Shown here: positions 43,619 through 51,069 of the stretch, one piece after another
Numbering within the stretch: position 1 is the stretch's first letter
Layout: every line of letters begins with the position of its first letter
Translations under genes and position numbers: made by a program
The notes under the pieces: generated by a model
Seen by the model: the letters and a program-made list of their open reading frames with translations, nothing else
The model's database searches: none
Told to the model about the DNA's origin: nothing
NCBI GenBank assembly: GCA_039725955.1
Contig: CP091033.1
Coordinates: 372,001 to 436,000, forward strand
DNA from: Sinorhizobium sp. B11
GTDB lineage: Bacteria; Pseudomonadota; Alphaproteobacteria; Rhizobiales; Rhizobiaceae
Direction of reading: 5' to 3'
DNA length: 64,000 nt

Positions 43619-44506
43619 TTATTCGGGGATCGATTGCATCATGATTTCGCTGCGCAGGGCCGGGGCTTCGGCACCGAAATAGGTCTTGAGCAGCTTTGGA
43701 AAATCGTCCGACATATAGAACCCCGTCAGCGTGCGATCGACGAGAAGCCGAAAGGCGGAATCGTCTCGCCGCATGGCGATGCCATAGGGCTCATGCGTGA
43801 AAAGGCGGCTGCCGAGTTCCAGTTCGGCGGGGTTGCCCGCCCGGTCAGCAAGGCCGATCAGAAGGGAGCGATCGGCGAAATAGGCATCGATTTTGTGATC
43901 CTCGAGCGCCTTCAAACCGTCTTCATGCGTCGCGAAATCGACGATACGGGTCTGTGGGACGTCGGGGCCGATGGCCTCGCGCAGTGTCGCGCCCGTTGTC
44001 GTGCCGGCGCGCACGCCGATCGAACTCCGGGCCGGCGACTTCAGGTCAACAGCGCTGACGGGTCGCTTGTCGAGAAAGAGAATCTGCAGGTAATCAGGCG
44101 AATCCTTGCGCAGCAGCGCGCTGGCACCCGTCAGGAAGATGGGTTGGGAGAAATCGACGCTTTCGCGCCTGGCAAGATTGATCGTGGTCGCACCGCAAAG
44201 AAGATCGATCTTGCCATCCTTCACCGCGTTAAAACCATCGGACAGCGTTGTTTCGACATAGCCTTTCTTGAGACCGGGCACGCTCCGGCCGACTTCGTCG
44301 GCAATGCGTCGGCAGAGATCGATCGCATAGCCGGCAGGGCTGCCGTCCGTCGTCTTGAAGGAGAAGGGCTTCTCGTCGGCGATATAGCCAAGGCGGATGG
44401 TCTTGCTCTGGTTGATCGTGTCGAGCGTCTGCGCATCGGCCGGCCTGTGGGCTGAAAGACCGAAAGCAAGACATAGAAAAAGCAGCCATTTCACGGGCTT
44501 GAGCAT
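43619..44506 (-). CDS. Amino-acid-type ABC binding protein (SBP family 3)
   Basis: 295 residues with a signal peptide (KWLLFLCLAFGLSAHRPADAQ). Family 3 binding fold: LDTINQSKTIRLGYIADEKPFSFKTTDGSPAGYAIDLCRRIADE, GKIDLLCGATTINLARRESVDFSQPIFLTGASALL, and a C-terminal DSAFRLLVDRTLTGFYMSDDFPKLLKTYFG. No permease or ATPase gene is adjacent, so it is an orphan component or a ligand sensor. It converges on pcaF with 6 bp between stops. Confidence 0.87.
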   Translation of the reverse strand: MLKPVKWLLFLCLAFGLSAHRPADAQTLDTINQSKTIRLGYIADEKPFSFKTTDGSPAGYAIDLCRRIADEVGRSVPGLKKGYVETTLSDGFNAVKDGKIDLLCGATTINLARRESVDFSQPIFLTGASALLRKDSPDYLQILFLDKRPVSAVDLKSPARSSIGVRAGTTTGATLREAIGPDVPQTRIVDFATHEDGLKALEDHKIDAYFADRSLLIGLADRAGNPAELELGSRLFTHEPYGIAMRRDDSAFRLLVDRTLTGFYMSDDFPKLLKTYFGAEAPALRSEIMMQSIPE

Positions 44507-44713
44507 GTTTTCCCCTCAAAGAGCGGTATCCCTCACCGCGACGAGAAGGCCGAGACTATGGCCTGTCGGCCATTTGTCAACGGCAGTACCGGTTGCCCCA
44601 GCTGTATCCATCTCGCTCTTTCGTGCATTGCTCTTTCGTGATCTCGCCTGTTAAGACTGGCACATATCGTTTCATCACCTATGTCCTTGGTTTTTCGGGA
44701 GGCTATCGTCGCC

Positions 44714-45508
44714 ATGGCAGATCTTGCTCAATCACTTGCATCCATCAAAATTCCTGATCTCGCCGGCAGGGCCGTGCTGATTACGGGTGCCTCCACCGGT
44801 ATCGGCGCCGCCGTCGCACGCGCCTTCGCTGCGCAGGGCGCCAAGGTCGGTGTGCATTACAATTCAAGCCGTGATCCGGCAGAACAGCTTGCCGACGAGA
44901 TCCGGGCAGCCGGCGGCTCCGTTCATCTAGTGCATGGCGACGTGTCGAGGGAAGGCGAAACGGAACGCGTCGTCGAAGAGACGGCGAAGACATTCGGCCA
45001 CCTCGATGGCCTCATCAACAATGCCGGCGGCATGCTCGGCCGCAAGCCGACCGCAGAATATACCGACGAGCATTATGAGAAGGTCATGAACCTCAATGCG
45101 CGCTCGGTGCTCGCAGCAACGCGCGCGGCCCATCCCTGGCTGAAGAAGCAGGGCGGTTTCATCATCAACACCACGTCGATTGCGGCGCGCAACGGCGGCG
45201 GCAATGGCGCAATCCTCTACGCGGCTTCAAAGGGCTTCGTATCGACGATAACCCATGGTCACGCCAAGGAATTCGTCGCCGACAAGATCCGCGTCAATGC
45301 GGTCGCGCCGGGCGTCATCGCAACGCCCTTCCACGAGCGCTATACAAATGACGAGCAGATGGAACTGCAGCGCAAATCGATTCCGATGGGCTTCGTCGGC
45401 ACGTCGGAAGATTGCGTCGGCGCCTATCTCTTCCTCGCCTCGCCGACTTTGTCGGGTTACATCACCGGCCAGATCATCGAGGTCAATGGCGGTCAGTTGA
45501 TGCCCTGA
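44714..45508 (+). CDS. SDR family oxidoreductase
   Basis: 264 residues. Short-chain dehydrogenase motifs are VLITGASTGIGAAVARAFA, NNAGGMLGRK, catalytic Ser-Tyr-Lys in NTTSIAARNGGGNGAILYAASKGFV, and a C-terminal GYITGQIIEVNGGQLMP. ATG 44714 is preferred by protein similarity, with GGGAGG 11 bases upstream; an in-frame ATG at 44681 is possible. Substrate unknown. It precedes the stress-type promoter of glgX. Confidence 0.86.
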   Translation: MADLAQSLASIKIPDLAGRAVLITGASTGIGAAVARAFAAQGAKVGVHYNSSRDPAEQLADEIRAAGGSVHLVHGDVSREGETERVVEETAKTFGHLDGLINNAGGMLGRKPTAEYTDEHYEKVMNLNARSVLAATRAAHPWLKKQGGFIINTTSIAARNGGGNGAILYAASKGFVSTITHGHAKEFVADKIRVNAVAPGVIATPFHERYTNDEQMELQRKSIPMGFVGTSEDCVGAYLFLASPTLSGYITGQIIEVNGGQLMP

Positions 45509-45533
45509 TGGGGCTGTAAGGATCGCTATCTAC

Positions 45534-45558
45534 GGAACTTTCGCACTGCAATGACGTT
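45534..45558 (+). promoter_or_regulatory. EcfG-type promoter of glgX
   Basis: GGAAC (45534-45538), 16-bp spacer, CGTT (45555-45558): a perfect match to the consensus GGAAC-N16/17-CGTT of the alphaproteobacterial general stress sigma factor. It lies 33 bp before the glgX start and would also drive the topoisomerase gene. Confidence 0.8.
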
Positions 45559-45590
45559 TCCCGCTTGGCCATTCAACAAGCGGGGGCGTC

Positions 45591-47747
45591 ATGAGCTTTT
45601 CCTTTTCCGAACTCGACTTCCTGAAACCGGAACTGGGGGCGGAATATACCGGCTCAGGTACGCATTTTGCTGTTTTCTCCGCGCATGCGGAGCAAATGGA
45701 GCTCTGCCTCTTCTCCCCAGACGGCAAAAAGGAAGTCGCGCGACTACCCCTGCCGAAGCGTGAGGGCGATATCTGGTCGGGATACATCGCCGGCGTCGGC
45801 CCGGGCACGGTCTATGCCTACCGCGCGCACGGTCCCTACGATCCGAAGAACGGACATCGCTTCAATCCCAACAAGCTGCTGCTCGATCCCTATGCCAAGC
45901 AGGTGCTTGGGGATCTCAAATGGGACGATGCGCTCTACGGCTACAGAATTGGCGAGGACGATCTTTCTTTCGATGAGCGTGACAGTGCGCCCTTCATGAT
46001 CAAGGGCGTTGTGCAGGATCCGGATTTTGACTGGGACGGCGAGCAGGCGATCCGTCGGCCGTGGACGGAAACGATCGTCTATGAAGCGCATGTGCGCGGC
46101 CTGACGATGCTGCATCCGAAAGTGCCGGACCGACTGCGCGGCACCTTCCTCGGCATGTGTAGCGATCCGATCATCGATCATCTCGTCAAGCTCGGTATTT
46201 CCGCCATCGAGCTTCTGCCGATCCAGTTCTTCCCCAATGATCGCTATCTCGAAGAGAAGAAGCTCACCAATTACTGGGGTTACCAGACGCTCGGTTTCTT
46301 CGCGCCGCAGACACGTTATCTCTCGGGCGACAAGATCACCGAGATCAAGACCATGGTGAAGAAGTTCCACGCCGCCGGCATCGAAGTGATCATGGACGTC
46401 GTCTATAATCACACGGCCGAAGGCAGCGAGAAGGGACCGACCATGTCTTTTCGTGGTCTCGACAATGCGAGCTATTATATCCTCTCGCCCGACGATCCGC
46501 GCCATACTTTCGATACGACGGGCACCGGCAATACGCTGAACGTCGCCCATCCCATGGTCATGCGCATGGTGCTCGACAGCCTTCGTTACTGGGTCGGCGT
46601 GATGCATATCGATGGTTTCCGCTTCGATCTCGCCAGCACGCTTGGTCGGCAGGATCTGGAGTTTGACCGGCAGGGGCTCTTCTTTGGCGCGATCCGCCAG
46701 GATCCGATCCTTGCCGGGGTGAAACTGATCGCCGAGCCCTGGGATGTCGGCGCCGGCGGCTACCAGGTTGGTGGCTTCCCGCATCCGTTCCGCGAGTGGA
46801 ACGACAAGTTCCGTGACGATGTGCGCCGTTTCTGGAAGGGCGATAGCGGCATGGTGTCGGAGATCGCGCAGCGCATCACCGGTTCGGCCGTGCAGTTCAA
46901 TCACTCCGATCGCGGAGCGACATCATCGGTCAATCTGCTGTCGGCGCATGACGGCTTCACGCTGATGGACACTGTTTCCTTCGACGACAAGCACAATGAG
47001 GCAAACGGCGAGGATAACAGGGACGGTCATTCAGACAATCATTCGGACAATATGGGGGCCGAGGGAACGACCGATAATGACGATATCAACAGGCTGCGGG
47101 CTCGCCGGCGCCGCAACATGATGGCGACGCTGATGCTCTCCCAGGGCGTCCCGATGATCCTTGCCGGCGATGAGGTCGGCAACAGCCAGGGCGGCAATAA
47201 CAACGCCTACTGTCAGGACAACGAGATAGGTTGGACGAAATGGGACGGCCTCGATGACGCGTTCCTCGATTTCTGCCGGGAGGCCGTCGCGTTCCGCAGG
47301 GCTCATCCGGTCCTGAGACAGGAGCGCTTTCTGACCGGCGACAGCACCGATGATGGTCGTATTGAAATCGCCTGGTACAAGCCGGATGCCAGTTTCATGG
47401 ATGACGGCGCCTGGAACGATGACGGGCTGCAGGTGCTTGGCGTCTATCTCTCAAAGAGTGCACATTCTCCGGACACGGAAGAAATGGACGATCTGTATCT
47501 GGTGTTCAACGCTGGCGGCGATTGCGAGGTGCACTTGCCCGAGGTCAACGGCTTGAACCAGTGGGCGCGGGTTCTCGACACCGGCGCCGAGAAAGATGCA
47601 TTCAAGCTGCATGAGCCGGAGGCTCCGATCGTGGTTTATGCCCAAAGCATTGCGATCTTTGCACCCAAGGGGCAGACCCAGCCGCCCAAGGATGCAAGCA
47701 AGGCCGAGCGACACAGGTGGTTTCACTTCGGTCGCCGGAGCAAGTAA
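45591..47747 (+). CDS. glgX: Glycogen debranching enzyme (GH13_11)
   Basis: 718 residues, normal length. An N-terminal CBM48 domain (GSGTHFAVFSAHAEQMELCLF) precedes the GH13 barrel: VIMDVVYNHTAEG (region I), HIDGFRFDLASTLGR with the nucleophile Asp (II), LIAEPWDVGAGGYQVGGFP with the acid/base Glu (III) and NLLSAHDGFTLMD (IV). It removes short side chains from glycogen phosphorylase-limit dextrin (GlgX) or acts in trehalose synthesis (TreX); sequence alone does not decide. The promoter at 45534 implies stress expression. The topoisomerase gene follows at 17 bp. Confidence 0.94.
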   Translation: MSFSFSELDFLKPELGAEYTGSGTHFAVFSAHAEQMELCLFSPDGKKEVARLPLPKREGDIWSGYIAGVGPGTVYAYRAHGPYDPKNGHRFNPNKLLLDPYAKQVLGDLKWDDALYGYRIGEDDLSFDERDSAPFMIKGVVQDPDFDWDGEQAIRRPWTETIVYEAHVRGLTMLHPKVPDRLRGTFLGMCSDPIIDHLVKLGISAIELLPIQFFPNDRYLEEKKLTNYWGYQTLGFFAPQTRYLSGDKITEIKTMVKKFHAAGIEVIMDVVYNHTAEGSEKGPTMSFRGLDNASYYILSPDDPRHTFDTTGTGNTLNVAHPMVMRMVLDSLRYWVGVMHIDGFRFDLASTLGRQDLEFDRQGLFFGAIRQDPILAGVKLIAEPWDVGAGGYQVGGFPHPFREWNDKFRDDVRRFWKGDSGMVSEIAQRITGSAVQFNHSDRGATSSVNLLSAHDGFTLMDTVSFDDKHNEANGEDNRDGHSDNHSDNMGAEGTTDNDDINRLRARRRRNMMATLMLSQGVPMILAGDEVGNSQGGNNNAYCQDNEIGWTKWDGLDDAFLDFCREAVAFRRAHPVLRQERFLTGDSTDDGRIEIAWYKPDASFMDDGAWNDDGLQVLGVYLSKSAHSPDTEEMDDLYLVFNAGGDCEVHLPEVNGLNQWARVLDTGAEKDAFKLHEPEAPIVVYAQSIAIFAPKGQTQPPKDASKAERHRWFHFGRRSK

Positions 47748-47764
47748 CAGGTCGATAAGCAGCA

Positions 47765-48775
47765 ATGAATGCAGAAGTCATCACTGAGCTAGGCCTGGTC
47801 TATGTCAGCGACACCGAACCGGGCATCCGCAGGCGAAGAAAAGGCAAGGGTTTCAGCTACCAGCTGCCGGACGGCACGACACTTGCCGATGAACTCCAGC
47901 GTGCGCGCATACAGGCCCTGGGCCTGCCACCGGCCTATGACAATGTCTGGATCTGCATTTACGAGAACGGCCACCTGCAGGCAACGGGCTATGACGCGCG
48001 TGGGCGCAAGCAGTACCGCTATCACAAGGACTGGCAGTCTTTCCGAAGTGCCGGCAAGTTCCATCAGCTTGTCGAGTTCGGCAGGGCGCTGCCCAGAATC
48101 CGGCGAACGGTCCTGCGCCATCTCGACACCGGTGCCAACGATATCGACGGCGTACTCGCGGCACTGACGACCCTGCTTGATGAAGCCCATCTGCGCGTCG
48201 GCAATCAGGCCTATGTCAAGGAAAACGGCACCTACGGCGCGACGACGCTTCTCAAGCGCCATCTGAAGATTGTCGATGGCCAAATCGAGCTGAAGTTCCG
48301 GGCCAAAGGCGGCAAGCGCGTACAACGCAGCCTCAAACATCCGCGCCTGCAGAAAATCCTGGAGGAGATTGCGGACTTGCCGGGGCGGCAGCTCTTTGTC
48401 TGGAAGGACGAGACCGGAGCGCTGAAGCCGATCGATTCCGGTCGGCTGAATGCCTATCTCGCGGAGATTTCAGGCATCACCATTTCGGCCAAGACCTTCC
48501 GCACCTGGGCGGGCTCACTTGCAGCTTTCGGCGCGGCGCGCAGCGCCATGTCCGAGGGGCGGCGACCGAGCGTGAAAGAAATGTCGGAGGCTGCGGCGGA
48601 GGCGCTGCACAATACGCCGGCAATCTCGCGCTCCAGCTATATCCATCCGTCGATCATTGCCCTGTCAGGTTCCAGCGAGACCTTGGAAGAGGGCGATGCC
48701 GAGCCCCTGCGGGGACTGCGGGCAGATGAAAATCGTATGCTGGACTTTCTGACGCGCCACCCGCTTCCCGAATGA
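47765..48775 (+). CDS. DNA topoisomerase IB
   Basis: 336 residues, the size of bacterial type IB topoisomerases of the poxvirus kind. GFSYQLPDGTTLADELQRARIQALGLPPAYDNVWICIYENGHLQATGYDARGRKQYRYHKDW is the N-terminal signature. The catalytic tyrosine is in RSSYIHPSII near residue 290 (S-R-S-S-Y), with the active-site lysine/arginines in FRAKGGKRVQR and KTFRTWAGSLAAF. It relaxes supercoils through a 3'-phosphotyrosine link. It lies directly behind glgX and likely shares its stress promoter. Confidence 0.93.
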   Translation: MNAEVITELGLVYVSDTEPGIRRRRKGKGFSYQLPDGTTLADELQRARIQALGLPPAYDNVWICIYENGHLQATGYDARGRKQYRYHKDWQSFRSAGKFHQLVEFGRALPRIRRTVLRHLDTGANDIDGVLAALTTLLDEAHLRVGNQAYVKENGTYGATTLLKRHLKIVDGQIELKFRAKGGKRVQRSLKHPRLQKILEEIADLPGRQLFVWKDETGALKPIDSGRLNAYLAEISGITISAKTFRTWAGSLAAFGAARSAMSEGRRPSVKEMSEAAAEALHNTPAISRSSYIHPSIIALSGSSETLEEGDAEPLRGLRADENRMLDFLTRHPLPE

Positions 48776-48784
48776 CAAAAAGAA

Positions 48785-48803
48785 CCCGCGGCCAGGCCGC
48801 GGG
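48785..48803 (-). terminator. Intrinsic terminator of the PfpI gene
   Basis: CCCGCGGCC, one-base loop, GGCCGCGGG, then TTCTTTTTGTC when read on the minus strand. It follows the stop of the PfpI gene by 25 bp. The hairpin may also help end the glgX-topoisomerase transcript from the other side. Confidence 0.8.
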
Positions 48804-48827
48804 CTTCGAGTTCAACAGGAGTATAAG

Positions 48828-49388
48828 TCAGGCGGCGCGCTTCTCGTGGCGGCCTTCCTCGACCTCTTCGACGATCTTGTTGACGAATGCTTCGAGATCG
48901 TCGGGTGAGCGGGAGGTGATGATGCCCTCGTCGGTTACGACCTTCTCGTCTTTCCAGCTCGCTCCGGCATTTTTCACATCGGTCTTGATCGACCAATAGG
49001 AGGTAGCCTGGCGGCCATGCAGGGCGTCGACTTCAACCAGCAGCCACGGCGCATGACAGATGGCGGCAACGACCTTGCCGGATTCGACGAATTCGCGGAC
49101 AACTCTCACGGCATTGTCGTCGATACGCAGCTTGTCGGGATTGATTTGGCCACCCGGCAAGACCAGCGCATCGAAATCCTCGATGTTTACGTCCTTGGCC
49201 TGCAAGTCGACCGGCACGGTGTCGCCCCAATCCGTCTTGTCCCAGCTCTTGATCTGACCCTCCTTAATGGACGCGATCTTTACGGAGGCACCACGCCTCG
49301 TCAGTTAGTCCAAGGGCACGCGGAGTTCGGAGCGTTCGTAACCGTCGGTGGCGAGGATGAGGATTTTTGCGGATTTGATGGAAGGCAT
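48828..49388 (-). pseudogene. PfpI/DJ-1 family protein with in-frame stop codon
   Basis: A 186-codon frame from ATG 49388 encodes a PfpI-type class I glutamine amidotransferase-like protein: SIKSAKILILATDGYERSELRVPLD, then TAA at 49305-49307, then LTRRGASVKIASIKEGQIKSW continuing in the same frame to FDALVLPGGQINPDKLR, the nucleophile elbow VAAICHAPWLLVEV and SYWSIKTDVKNAGA. The family includes stress-induced glyoxalase-III or protein-repair enzymes. The single stop splits off the first 27 residues; re-initiation at GTG 49217 would give only 129 residues. Preceded by an EcfG-type promoter. Confidence 0.85.
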
Positions 49389-49431
49389 TACTTCTTCTTT
49401 CCTTCGTGTCGAAACTCGGGATCAAAGGCGA

Positions 49432-49456
49432 AACCGACGGCGGCACTAATCGTTCC
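49432..49456 (-). promoter_or_regulatory. EcfG-type promoter of the PfpI gene
   Basis: On the minus strand: GGAAC (49456-49452), 16 bp, GGTT (49435-49432). It matches the stress consensus except the weakly conserved first -10 base. Predicted start of transcription falls about 35 bp before the ATG at 49388. Confidence 0.65.
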
Positions 49457-49477
49457 CGAAAAATCCAAGGAAGCCGA

Positions 49478-50212
49478 TCAGGAAACGCCAATGTCGAGTT
49501 CCGGATAATGGCGGAAAATTCCTTCCGTGTTGAAGGCAAGGCGGCGATCGGATCTGAGGTAGTGAGTTATGTTGGGGCGGCGTTCGACCCTGTCGCGAAG
49601 GGCCGCAAGGAGAGGATAACTGCCGCGATAATTGCTCATCGCTTTCGGGAAGGCGTAGACGAGACCCTCGACGATTTGGAACAGCGAGAGATCGACATAA
49701 GTGAGCGCATTGCCGACGATATAGTCCGAGCCTTCCGGATTCTGGTTCAGCACCCTTTCGAAATAGCCGAGGAATTTCGGAATACGCTCCTTGATGAAGG
49801 CGGCAGACCGGGCCTTCGCTTCTTCCTTCTGATCTTCGTAATAGAGCGAGGTCGCGATCGGATGGTGTGTGTCGTGCACTTCGGCCACAAAATCGGTGAT
49901 GGTGAGCTGCAGGCCGTTTACGACATAGCGTAGCCCTTCGTCGTCAGGCGCCAGCCCGAGTTTGGGGCCTAGATAGAGGAGGATGTTGGCGACATGCGAG
50001 ATAATGAGATCGCCGTCTTTCAGGAAGGGCGGGGCAAAGGGGGGCAGCGCCTCGCCATCGCTCTGCATGACGGCAAGCATGGCGCCAGTGCCGCGCCCGC
50101 GACCCGACTGGCGGCTGATGTCTATATACTCGGCACCCGCTTCCTCGAGGGCCAGCCGCACAAATTCGCCACGGCCTTGAATGCCGTCCCAGTAATAGAG
50201 TTCGTAAGCCAT
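49478..50212 (-). CDS. Glutathione S-transferase-like protein
   Basis: 244 residues from ATG 50212 (GAGGG upstream). The N-terminal thioredoxin-like domain starts MAYELYYWDGIQGRGEFVRLALEEAGAEY and includes the GSH-binding loop FLKDGDLIISHVANILLYLG. The all-helical C-terminal domain has YIVGNALTYVDLSLFQIVEGL. It probably detoxifies electrophiles. It is 16 bp behind DUF3175 and likely belongs to the transcript from the promoter at 50934-50958. Confidence 0.85.
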   Translation of the reverse strand: MAYELYYWDGIQGRGEFVRLALEEAGAEYIDISRQSGRGRGTGAMLAVMQSDGEALPPFAPPFLKDGDLIISHVANILLYLGPKLGLAPDDEGLRYVVNGLQLTITDFVAEVHDTHHPIATSLYYEDQKEEAKARSAAFIKERIPKFLGYFERVLNQNPEGSDYIVGNALTYVDLSLFQIVEGLVYAFPKAMSNYRGSYPLLAALRDRVERRPNITHYLRSDRRLAFNTEGIFRHYPELDIGVS

Positions 50213-50228
50213 CTGCCCTCGTAGTTTC

Positions 50229-50519
50229 TCAGTGTCCGGATTCGCGTCCGAAATCCTTGCGCAATTCACCCTTCGCCTTTTCAAGTGTGCCTTTCTGCTT
50301 CTTCGTCAACTGGTCACCGGCGCGGTTGATGTAGAAGGTCAGCATCGACATGGCCGAGCGGAAGGGGCTCGATTTGCGCCGCTGGCTGCTTTCAGCCGAC
50401 TGTTTCAGTGATTCTGCTATCTTTTTCGGATTGCTCGATTTGAAAACGCCTTCTTTGAGGTCCATCGCATCACTGTTTTCGGTCACGTCCTGCGACCATT
50501 TCTTGGTCTTCTTCGCCAT
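50229..50519 (-). CDS. DUF3175 family protein
   Basis: 96 residues from ATG 50519 (MAKKTKKWSQDVTENSDAMDLKEGVF). Highly charged, soluble and lysine-rich, with SSPFRSAMSMLTFYINRAG and a basic C-terminus. Matches DUF3175, a small family of unknown function. It lies between the KGG-repeat protein and GST genes in what looks like one stress operon. Confidence 0.82.
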   Translation of the reverse strand: MAKKTKKWSQDVTENSDAMDLKEGVFKSSNPKKIAESLKQSAESSQRRKSSPFRSAMSMLTFYINRAGDQLTKKQKGTLEKAKGELRKDFGRESGH

Positions 50520-50585
50520 CGTAAAAATCCTTCGGAGAAACGCCAAGCCTGCGCACCCGCCGCTTTGTTTCTGATCGCTGGCCTC

Positions 50586-50900
50586 TCAGTGGTGGGCGTG
50601 CTGGTCGTTGCGCTTGCGCGTGGCGGCCGCCTTTTTGGCTGATGCTGAGCGCTCTTCTTTCGAACGGGACGCAGAAGCGTGGCCGCCGATGCGCCCGCCC
50701 TTCTCGGAGGATTCGTGCGTATCCTTCTTGCCTCGGCCCGAACCGGATTTGTTGCCGCCACCGCTTTCCTTGTTGACGGTTGCCCAGGCTCGGCGCTCGG
50801 CTTCCCCGTGAGAAACGCCGCGGTCCTCGTAGCCTTCCTCGATATGCTCGGCCTTCCTCTTCTGCTTATCCGTGTAGGCGGATTTGTCACCTTTCGGCAT
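50586..50900 (-). CDS. KGG-repeat small stress protein
   Basis: 104 residues from ATG 50900 with GGAGG upstream. N-terminal part: YTDKQKRKAEHIEEGYEDRGVSHGEAERRAWATVN, a conserved helical module often annotated as plasmid stabilisation. The rest is a Gly/Lys/Ser-rich disordered tail with EKGGRIGGHASASRSKEER, similar to KGG stress proteins such as YciG. Function unknown; the family is typically stress-induced. First gene of a likely operon with DUF3175 and GST. Confidence 0.8.
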   Translation of the reverse strand: MPKGDKSAYTDKQKRKAEHIEEGYEDRGVSHGEAERRAWATVNKESGGGNKSGSGRGKKDTHESSEKGGRIGGHASASRSKEERSASAKKAAATRKRNDQHAHH

Positions 50901-50933
50901 GGCTGCCTCCTCTGACGTGTGTGAATGAAACTG

Positions 50934-50958
50934 AACTGCTGGCTTTCCCAAAAGTTCC
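50934..50958 (-). promoter_or_regulatory. EcfG-type promoter of the KGG-protein operon
   Basis: On the minus strand: GGAAC (50958-50954), 16 bp, AGTT (50937-50934). It lies 34 bp before the ATG at 50900. Confidence 0.6.
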
Positions 50959-51069
50959 GGGATTTCGCGCTCCGCTGCGAGGAGAGCGAAATCAGGAAAC
51001 ATGCCGCATGAACCGGAAGGACTTGTTCGTAAGGTATCCGGAACTCAGTGGTTCCCAAGCGGTGCGGCT

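Noticed and set aside
45744..46904. Minus-strand open frame of 386 codons opposite glgX
   Set aside because: Antisense to the catalytic core of glgX; no ribosome site and no family features.
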